Shown piece after piece: positions 13,111 to 18,308 of a stretch of 21,147 nt of DNA. Source of the DNA: a virus; IMG/VR virus record IMGVR_UViG_3300005588_000456, positions 1 to 21,147 of that record. One strand, given 5' to 3'. Positions within the stretch are counted from its first letter, which is position 1; the number at the start of each line of letters is the position of its first letter. The position numbers and the translations under genes are program-made. Under the pieces are notes generated by a model. It ran no database searches. It had not been told where the DNA came from and saw only the letters and a list, made by a program, of their open reading frames with translations.

Positions 13111-13318
13111 TGATACGAGCTCTTGTTATGTCTTTGACTTCTACAATGACTTCAGTCCTGCCGAATTTTTCCTGAAGCCCCTTAATGAACGGATGATCCA
13201 GAAGGTCAAGTAATACAGAATCGTTCTCTTGTATCTGCTCCCAGACTTTCCTTTTTTCTTCTTTCGGAAGTCGGGTTAAATTGACCTTCTCTTTTCCATC
13301 TTCGTAAAATGTTTTCAT
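13082..13318 (-). CDS. Unknown 78-residue charged protein
   Basis: A charged 78-residue protein (KEEKRKVWEQIQENDSVLLD then a strand EVIVEVKDI) that overlaps both the methyltransferase gene (4 bp) and the primase gene (29 bp). Not recognised. Translational coupling makes it likely real. Confidence 0.62.
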   Translation of the reverse strand: MKTFYEDGKEKVNLTRLPKEEKRKVWEQIQENDSVLLDLLDHPFIKGLQEKFGRTEVIVEVKDITRARINGEHTRTEK

Positions 13319-14061
13319 TGCCGTTCCAGATAAATCCTTGTGATGTTTTCAAGGTTATTTACTGTGTGGCATAACGGACACATTCCCTGATAAAGAATGA
13401 CTAATGCTCCGCATGCCACACAGGGAGTTAACTCACTCATAGTTTTTTGGAGGTATGATTTAAGGCCCTCCCCGAGATTCCATACATTGTGATAACGCTC
13501 CAGATAAACAGAACCGCGTTCAATCAAGTCTTTCAAATCAACCCAACGGATTTTTGGAAGCTCTGTAGCCAGGTGAAATTTATAGTGCTCCCAGGTAACG
13601 ATGCAGATGTCGTAGCGGTTGTCTGATTGTGCCTTCCCTTGTTGATCAAGAAATGCTGGACGACCAGTTAAAAAGAGCACTTCGGTAGCTCTGCGAATGA
13701 CGTTTTCCTTGAACCATTTCGTTCCTGTTGCAGCTGGGATGACCGCAGTGATTGAGCAGTAAGGTGTTTTTTGTGCATACGCTGCCGCTAAATCCGAAAA
13801 CACCTGAAGATTGGGTTTGCTGAACGGAGGATTGGCAAAAATTCGAATGTGCTGATCATGGGCGCGCTCGATTTTATCCCAGTCGGCTGTCCATGCGCTG
13901 TTCTCGAACGAGAAAAACTGTGGATGCAATGAATTTTCTTTGGAAGCACACAAATCAATGTCGAATGGCCCATAAACAAAATTCAGGTAAGCATACAATT
14001 CAGGAGGTGTGCGCCATTGGTCCGTCACTTTCTCTTCAATTGGTTCGATAGCAGCTGTCAT
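13315..14061 (-). CDS. Phage DNA N6-adenine methyltransferase with C-terminal zinc ribbon
   Basis: A 248-residue protein of the phage Dam-type family. The N-terminal DQWRTPPELYAYLNFVYGPF and DIDLCAS (34-40) match the SAM-binding start of these enzymes, and NPPF (77-80) is the catalytic motif of adenine methyltransferases. Further support comes from VIPAATGTKWF, LTGRPAF and the DICIVTW strand. The C-terminus (about 210-248) adds C-x2-C...C-x2-C (Cys214, 217, 228, 231), a zinc ribbon extension. It may methylate the phage DNA to escape host restriction, or modify regulatory sites. It starts 4 bp inside the end of the recombinase gene. Confidence 0.88.
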   Translation of the reverse strand: MTAAIEPIEEKVTDQWRTPPELYAYLNFVYGPFDIDLCASKENSLHPQFFSFENSAWTADWDKIERAHDQHIRIFANPPFSKPNLQVFSDLAAAYAQKTPYCSITAVIPAATGTKWFKENVIRRATEVLFLTGRPAFLDQQGKAQSDNRYDICIVTWEHYKFHLATELPKIRWVDLKDLIERGSVYLERYHNVWNLGEGLKSYLQKTMSELTPCVACGALVILYQGMCPLCHTVNNLENITRIYLERQ

Positions 14062-14705
14062 TGCATAAACTCCTTAAGGTCTTCTTTGGATGGTTTGGTG
14101 TAGATGCTGGTTGTTTTGATGTCCGAATGTCCCAGCACTGCCTGAATTTTGCGTAGAGTGGCAGGATCATGAGCGCCATTTTCGTCCAGCTTGCGTTTTG
14201 CCCAGGTGTGACGAAACCAGTGCGGGGTCATGGCATCCAGTCCGACTTCAGCACCCCATTTTTTGACTCGAATTTGTATCGAGCGAACGGTGATACCTGC
14301 GCCTTGGCGAGAGGTCAGCAAAGGGCTGTCGGAATTTTGCGAACCACCCATTTTGCGATTAATGCGTAATAGATTTTGTAAAGCAGTAATGGCAGATTTG
14401 TTAGCGTAAATGTCTTGCTGTTTCCCGCGCTTGTTAAATTCTCCAATCTGGAAACGCCCGGTTGCGATAGCATCTTTAGCCTGTTGAATGGTCAGTTTCG
14501 ACAAAGGCTGCACTCGAATGGCCGTTTCTCGAACCAATCGCAACATCCAATAGTCACGCTCAACCAGTTCGCTGGAACCTTTTTGCTTGGCAAGGTTAGC
14601 GAAGAATCTTTTTTCTTCCTCAGGTGTCAGGTAGCGATTAAAAACCTCCGCTTTTTTCGGAGCGTCCGGTTTGTTTCGATTCGGTGACTCATGTAGCTTA
14701 AGCAT
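14058..14705 (-). CDS. Catalytic-domain-only tyrosine recombinase
   Basis: A 215-residue protein with the whole catalytic signature: Arg64 in TAIRVQPLSKLT, Lys in NKRGKQQ (92-95), His162-x-x-Arg165 in HWFRHTW, His193 in LGHSDIKTT and Tyr202 in SIYTKP. The N-terminal core-binding domain normally found in integrases is absent; only about 45 residues precede the catalytic part, a size like the FimB/FimE inversion recombinases. Embedded between a methyltransferase and a nucleotide-modification-like gene in the early operon, it is unlikely to be the integrase of this element. It may invert a DNA segment or resolve dimers elsewhere in the phage genome. Confidence 0.87.
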   Translation of the reverse strand: MLKLHESPNRNKPDAPKKAEVFNRYLTPEEEKRFFANLAKQKGSSELVERDYWMLRLVRETAIRVQPLSKLTIQQAKDAIATGRFQIGEFNKRGKQQDIYANKSAITALQNLLRINRKMGGSQNSDSPLLTSRQGAGITVRSIQIRVKKWGAEVGLDAMTPHWFRHTWAKRKLDENGAHDPATLRKIQAVLGHSDIKTTSIYTKPSKEDLKEFMQ

Positions 14706-14985
14706 CTTTCTCTCCTTGGCTTTCGCTGTGTCTTTTGTGAACTCGTTTCAGTAGTAAATAACCAATCAAATCCAGCTCAACGTCTTCGCCGTAATCGTTG
14801 CCACGGGCCATTCTCGATAGTTTGTCGTCGATGCGAACGTTGATTTGCTCCAGTGGATCAGCTTTAGAAAAGATGCGAACTGGATCTAAGGCTGAGTTTC
14901 CATAACTTTCGTTTTTCTCTCTGAGCAAGTTGAAAATTTCTGTTAGTTCCTGGTTGAGTAGAAGTTGGAATTGATGGTGATTCAT
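14698..14985 (-). CDS. Nucleotide-modification-associated (Nmad1/DUF1599-like) protein
   Basis: Start chosen at ATG 14985 (MNHHQFQLLL), 95 residues, which overlaps the preceding stop as ATGA; the frame extends upstream within another gene. The core at 20-80 reads NLLREKNESYGNSALDPVRI, then RIDDKLSRMARG and a DLIGYLLL helix, the pattern I associate with small phage nucleotide-modification-associated / DUF1599 proteins related to MazG-type folds. A role in nucleotide metabolism is likely; substrate unknown. Confidence 0.72.
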   Translation of the reverse strand: MNHHQFQLLLNQELTEIFNLLREKNESYGNSALDPVRIFSKADPLEQINVRIDDKLSRMARGNDYGEDVELDLIGYLLLKRVHKRHSESQGEKDA

Positions 14986-15308
14986 GCAAACTGAACCTCT
15001 TGTCGCGTTGAGACGCACTCAACCAGAATGGCTTTGAGCTGACCGTTTTCGCGCTTTACGGCAACAGGTATGAATAAAAGGCCTAGCCAGGCAGAACAGT
15101 CCAGCACCTCGCCTTCTCGCAGGAGGGAGCAAAAACGAAAAGTTGAGTTGTGGATTCTGACTCTGGCTAGTCGGTCACAATGACCGAAGGAAAATAGTCG
15201 CAACAGATAGCCCTGACCAACTTCGACCAGGCGGTGAGGCCTTATCCAAATTCGTCTTGTTGCGACCACAGGGGCAGGATTAGTTGGTTTTTTTAATACT
15301 TGGATCAT
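14982..15308 (-). CDS. Unknown 108-residue protein
   Basis: Start ATG 15308 (MIQVLKKPTNPAP) chosen because it follows GAGGACAG by about 11 nt and overlaps the upstream gene by only 29 bp; a TTG three codons further up is an alternative. Strand-rich and basic in the middle (RRIWIRPHRLVEVGQGYLLR, SFGHCDRLARVRIHNS), which suggests a beta-barrel-like fold. Not recognised. It is sandwiched in the early operon and ends with an ATGA overlap. Confidence 0.58.
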   Translation of the reverse strand: MIQVLKKPTNPAPVVATRRIWIRPHRLVEVGQGYLLRLFSFGHCDRLARVRIHNSTFRFCSLLREGEVLDCSAWLGLLFIPVAVKRENGQLKAILVECVSTRQEVQFA

Positions 15309-15471
15309 GATGCAATCTGTCCTCTTCACTCCAGATCCCGCGCTCGATAAAGAAGTCTTCGAAATCAGCGGGAGCACATAAATACAATTCTTGCGCCGGC
15401 AGCCTTAAGTGGGCTGGGTCTGCGTTGCAGACAATCCGGCTGGGAATGGTGGCTTTTTGACGCTTGGCCAT
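15280..15471 (-). CDS. Unknown 63-residue protein
   Basis: A 63-residue protein (MAKRQKATIPSRIVCNADPA ... DFEDFFIERGIWSEEDRL) whose start overlaps the CII-like stop by 1 bp (TAATG). No motif is recognised. Position and coupling make it part of the early transcript. Confidence 0.62.
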   Translation of the reverse strand: MAKRQKATIPSRIVCNADPAHLRLPAQELYLCAPADFEDFFIERGIWSEEDRLHHDPSIKKTN

Positions 15472-15965
15472 TACTCGCCCTGGTGTTGAATCAGGGATTT
15501 CAGACGGGCCAGAAACTCGAACGATGCCTGGTTGGCTTCGATGGTTTCTTTCTCGATACGGCGGTATTCATCTTCGGAAATAACACCGTCAGCTAACGTC
15601 TCTTTGAGAGCGATTGCGGTATCACCGATTTCAGCATGCCAGTTAGCGTAAAGGTCGAGCAGCTCGGTATCGGCTACCCCTTCAAAACAACCCACTGGAA
15701 TGACCGCAAATCCGCAGTGTTGAGCAATGGTCTGTAGAAGTGAAAAATTGTTGAAGGCTTTCATGGTTCGAACGGCATCGAGCAGCCCGAACTTGTGGCG
15801 TGGCATATAAGGATTAACTTCATTTGAAAGAGTGTTGCGACTCTTCCCCAGGATTTCGGCAACTGCCTGCGCGCCACCCGAGACGCTATGCACCAAATGA
15901 TGCGCTGCGTCCTCAATGGGAGAAATTTCGCTATATTCGGCTATTGGCTTAACAAATACCGTCAT
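15471..15965 (-). CDS. CII-like phage regulatory protein
   Basis: A 164-residue protein of the phage regulatory CII type. The N-terminal region 15-55 contains AAHHLVHSVSGGAQAVAEIL then GKSRNTLSNEVNPYMPRHK, the HTH arrangement of those proteins; the C-terminal half is an alpha-helical oligomerisation region (TAIALKETLADGVISEDEYR). It is the first long gene of the early operon. In mRNA its ribosome-binding site GGAGG sits in a 10-bp perfect hairpin (15972-16005), so translation is probably restricted. Temperate-phage CII proteins steer between lysis and lysogeny or activate early genes. Confidence 0.82.
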   Translation of the reverse strand: MTVFVKPIAEYSEISPIEDAAHHLVHSVSGGAQAVAEILGKSRNTLSNEVNPYMPRHKFGLLDAVRTMKAFNNFSLLQTIAQHCGFAVIPVGCFEGVADTELLDLYANWHAEIGDTAIALKETLADGVISEDEYRRIEKETIEANQASFEFLARLKSLIQHQGE

Positions 15966-15971
15966 TGTGAG

Positions 15972-16005
15972 CCTCCATTAATTGTTCACGTTTTTTTAAT
16001 GGAGG
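15972..16005 (-). promoter_or_regulatory. Hairpin sequestering the CII-like Shine-Dalgarno
   Basis: On the minus strand CCTCCATTAA (16005-15996) pairs perfectly with TTAATGGAGG (15981-15972), with a 14-nt loop. The GGAGG of the right arm is the Shine-Dalgarno 6 nt before ATG 15965. In this state ribosomes would not reach it; opening would need a protein, another RNA or coupled translation. Confidence 0.75.
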
Positions 16006-16026
16006 TAAGTCGCTAAGCTTTTTGAC

Positions 16027-16128
16027 ACCGTGAATCATGCTATGATCATCGGTGAGGTAAATAGTGTTTCGAGCTTGTGGCTTAACGGCCTTACCTCAGC
16101 AGACAGGGAGCGGCAACTCTCTGTCTGC
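16027..16128. other. Structured leader between the Arc-like and CII-like genes
   Basis: Three elements follow one another. A partial dyad ACCG..ATCAT/ATGAT..CGGT spans 16027-16053. The pair TGAGGTAA (16053-16060) / TTACCTCA (16091-16098) forms a stem. Immediately after, GCAGACAGGGAG (16099-16110) and CTCTCTGTCTGC (16117-16128) make a 12-bp stem with one G-U pair if read on the plus strand and one mismatch on the minus strand. The strand bias hints at a plus-strand RNA. A TTGACA at 16022-16027 is present, without a good -10. Confidence 0.5.
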
Positions 16129-16135
16129 ACCTTCT

Positions 16136-16315
16136 TTAGCTGGCTTTTTCCAGCAATCTCATGCCTTCATTTTCTGCTTTCATGCCCAGCTCAATGTAGT
16201 AATTAAGCTGTTGCTGTAGCGTCCGCTTCTCTTGGTCGGCGATTTCACCGACCTTTTCACGTAGCGCTGCAGGCATCGAAATGCTAAATCTGACATCTCT
16301 GTTTTTAGTACTCAT
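16136..16315 (-). CDS. Arc-like ribbon-helix-helix regulator (59 residues)
   Basis: A 59-residue protein: strand RDVRFSISMP then helix AALREKVGEIADQEKRTLQQ and helix LNYYIELGMKAENEG, the MetJ/Arc ribbon-helix-helix pattern in which the strand of a dimer inserts into the major groove. The Shine-Dalgarno AGGAAC lies 5 nt before the ATG. It is the first gene transcribed divergently from the CI repressor, in the place of cro, so it probably represses one or both immunity promoters. Confidence 0.78.
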   Translation of the reverse strand: MSTKNRDVRFSISMPAALREKVGEIADQEKRTLQQQLNYYIELGMKAENEGMRLLEKAS

Positions 16316-16347
16316 CTAAAGTTCCTGTGCTAAGATTGATGCTAAAA

Positions 16348-16392
16348 GTTCAAATTTGGTTCTTTTTGGTTCGATTTCGAACCATCTGGAAC
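16348..16392. promoter_or_regulatory. CI operator cluster (GGTTC/GAAC half-sites)
   Basis: The perfect dyad GGTTCG-ATTT-CGAACC (16368-16383) is flanked by a further GGTTC at 16358 (a 10-bp direct repeat with the first), GTTCAA at 16348 and GGAAC at 16388. They lie between the divergent CI gene and the Arc-like gene, where lambdoid repressors bind. A TTTATAA at 16402-16408 may be the -10 of the CI promoter; I cannot define a clear promoter for the opposite direction. Confidence 0.65.
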
Positions 16393-16425
16393 AATTAAAC
16401 GTTTATAAGGATTCAATGTCAAGCC

Positions 16426-17184
16426 ATGAATGAAATATTTTCATCGAACCTAAACAAGATGATAGGTCATCGAAAGCCCTATCGATGGGCGGCTGAATTA
16501 GGCCTGAGTAAATCAATGATGACGAAAATGAAGGATGGGCACGTTCCCAGCGAGGAGGCACTGAGCCACATCGCTTATTGTGAAGGTGTGAGTCTTTCCT
16601 GGTTACTCTATGGCGCTGGCAGCCGATACGACATAGAAAGCTACAACGAAGACGATTTAGCGCACTTTATTCAAAAGTCCGGCAATGAGATTGATAAAGT
16701 GGATCTTGTCAGTGACAGAAAGCGGGTGGGATTGTTTGTCTACACGCGTGAAAAAATGAGCTTTAAGGGTAACTCTGTAAGCATTGATAAAATTCGCCGA
16801 TACTCAGTTTATCCCTCGCATGAATTCCTGAAAGTTATCGAACCGATCAGCGGCAAAATACAGTCTCTGGAGGTGGTCAACTCGCAAGAATTTGATGATG
16901 TGATCGGCAACCAGCTTCTTGAGCCAATGATTAAAAATATCGGCTGGAGCAACATTAAACCAACCCTGGCTAAAATTATTGAATTCGGAAAAGCGCCTGA
17001 ATTGGCTCAGGCATTAGAGCTGGTCTTTAATGCGATGGGGATTGAAGGACTGGATTCGCTGCAGATCGCCAAAACAACGAATCAAATTATGAACATGAGC
17101 GAAGATTCCGGGCAACCCATCAATGAGATAAACCCGGCATTGGTTCGGACGCTTTTTAACGGCAATGAAACCAAAGAAGATTAA
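16426..17184 (+). CDS. CI-type phage repressor without peptidase domain
   Basis: A 252-residue protein with an N-terminal HTH of the phage CI type (about 8-62: LNKMIGHRKPYRWAAELGLS, SKSMMTKMKDGHVPSEEAL, AYCEGVSLSWLLYGAG). The C-terminal 190 residues show no Ala-Gly cleavage site and no Ser/Lys dyad of the LexA/lambda CI peptidase, so RecA-induced self-cleavage is unlikely. This fits control by an antirepressor. It is divergent from the Arc-like gene and the early operon, and its 3' end overlaps the convergent tail gene by 4 bp. A weak AAGGA precedes the start at a long distance. Confidence 0.8.
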   Translation: MNEIFSSNLNKMIGHRKPYRWAAELGLSKSMMTKMKDGHVPSEEALSHIAYCEGVSLSWLLYGAGSRYDIESYNEDDLAHFIQKSGNEIDKVDLVSDRKRVGLFVYTREKMSFKGNSVSIDKIRRYSVYPSHEFLKVIEPISGKIQSLEVVNSQEFDDVIGNQLLEPMIKNIGWSNIKPTLAKIIEFGKAPELAQALELVFNAMGIEGLDSLQIAKTTNQIMNMSEDSGQPINEINPALVRTLFNGNETKED

Positions 17185-17567
17185 TTAAGCCCTAGTTCCG
17201 AAACATCCACTTCCTGAGCATCTGGATAAAGCGTCTTCAGGTGCTCATAAGCCTCTCCAATCTGTTCGCCGTTTTCGCCGGTGAATCTCATCTGAAAGAC
17301 TGCCTGTCCCTGCTCGTTTGGCAAGTGGCCAACCGCTGGCATACCTTCACGCAAAGTCTTCTCACTGGCAAATATAGAAACTTGGAACTGCCCGGAACGA
17401 GTTGGGCCATTCTGAGTGTTTGCCTGGTATTTTCCGTTCGGCCCTGGTCGAGCTGGTACCTGATATTGATAGCGTGACTGGCTGTTGTCAGCCAGAGCTG
17501 TTACGACCAGAACTGCGCCTTTAAGGCTCAGTCCGTGGGGCGTTTGTAAATCTAGTTTAAGTGCCAT
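17181..17567 (-). CDS. Unknown 128-residue protein downstream of the tail genes
   Basis: A 128-residue strand-rich protein (LSLKGAVLVVTALAD, YQYQVPARPGPNGKYQ, VFQMRFTGENGEQIGEA). It starts directly after the preceding stop and ends converging with the CI gene. Its place at the end of a tail module suggests a structural or virion-associated role; no family is recognised. Confidence 0.62.
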   Translation of the reverse strand: MALKLDLQTPHGLSLKGAVLVVTALADNSQSRYQYQVPARPGPNGKYQANTQNGPTRSGQFQVSIFASEKTLREGMPAVGHLPNEQGQAVFQMRFTGENGEQIGEAYEHLKTLYPDAQEVDVSELGLN

Positions 17568-18308
17568 TTAAGTATCCTCTTCAAGATTAAATAAAATATG
17601 TTCGCCAGCTGGATGATCAACTGGAGCGGCCCTTGTGACCGACACCTGGTCGCCGTTCACATCGACAACTTCAACCTCTTCATCGCCAAGCTTGGCTTTT
17701 TTGCCCACCGCTATCCCGTTCCCAGCATCAACCATTTCAATCGTCACATCATTCGCAGCTGGAATCACTTGAGCAGCCGCCTTAGCAACGGGAGGCAGCT
17801 TTCGGTTAGCTTTGTCTTTATCGATAACGCCAACAACGTCGAGCAGTTCTTTCGGTGCTCCATGTGCTTGCATCAAGCCTTTCTTAAAGTTACGAGCACA
17901 CTCATGACGCTTTGTGGTTAGATCCCTGTAATATTGCTCGTCAGCATCTTCAAATGCTTGCCGTGTGTTAAAGTCCTTTTCTTCTGGCTTAGTGATTAAA
18001 TCAATCTCAGCTTTGGTATCGATACGAATCTGTTTTTCACGGCAACCACCACAGGCCCAATCATTCGGAATTCCGTCAAAGGGACTGGTATCAACCAACT
18101 CAGCAGGAAGGCAGAAGCAACCACACCCTTCACATTGATAGAGGATCTTCGCTGGTTCGGTGACTGCATAGGTTGGTTCCTCCTCACCCTCTACAAATAC
18201 CTCCTGAACCACCGCCTTACGGATAACCTGAGTTTTCCCTAGAAACTCGAAGCCGTTTTGCAATGCCTCATAAAGAGTAGGCAATTTAAAGCTGATTACT
18301 GTATCCAT
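17568..18308 (-). CDS. Tail-module protein with zinc-ribbon motif
   Basis: A 246-residue protein. Residues 55-92 contain C-x2-C (Cys59, Cys62, also 64 and 66) and C-x2-C (Cys86, Cys89), likely a zinc site. A helical middle part (EDADEQYYRDLTTKRHECAR) and an Ala/Val-rich C-terminal domain (VTIEMVDAGNGIAVGKKAKL) follow. The start overlaps the gpJ stop by TAATG. I do not recognise the family; it may be a tail accessory or chaperone protein. Confidence 0.65.
   Translation of the reverse strand: MDTVISFKLPTLYEALQNGFEFLGKTQVIRKAVVQEVFVEGEEEPTYAVTEPAKILYQCEGCGCFCLPAELVDTSPFDGIPNDWACGGCREKQIRIDTKAEIDLITKPEEKDFNTRQAFEDADEQYYRDLTTKRHECARNFKKGLMQAHGAPKELLDVVGVIDKDKANRKLPPVAKAAAQVIPAANDVTIEMVDAGNGIAVGKKAKLGDEEVEVVDVNGDQVSVTRAAPVDHPAGEHILFNLEEDT

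Noticed and set aside
14982-15377. 131-residue version of the protein preceding the Nmad1-like gene
   Set aside because: The added N-terminus lies mostly in the upstream 63-residue gene and has no ribosome-binding site.
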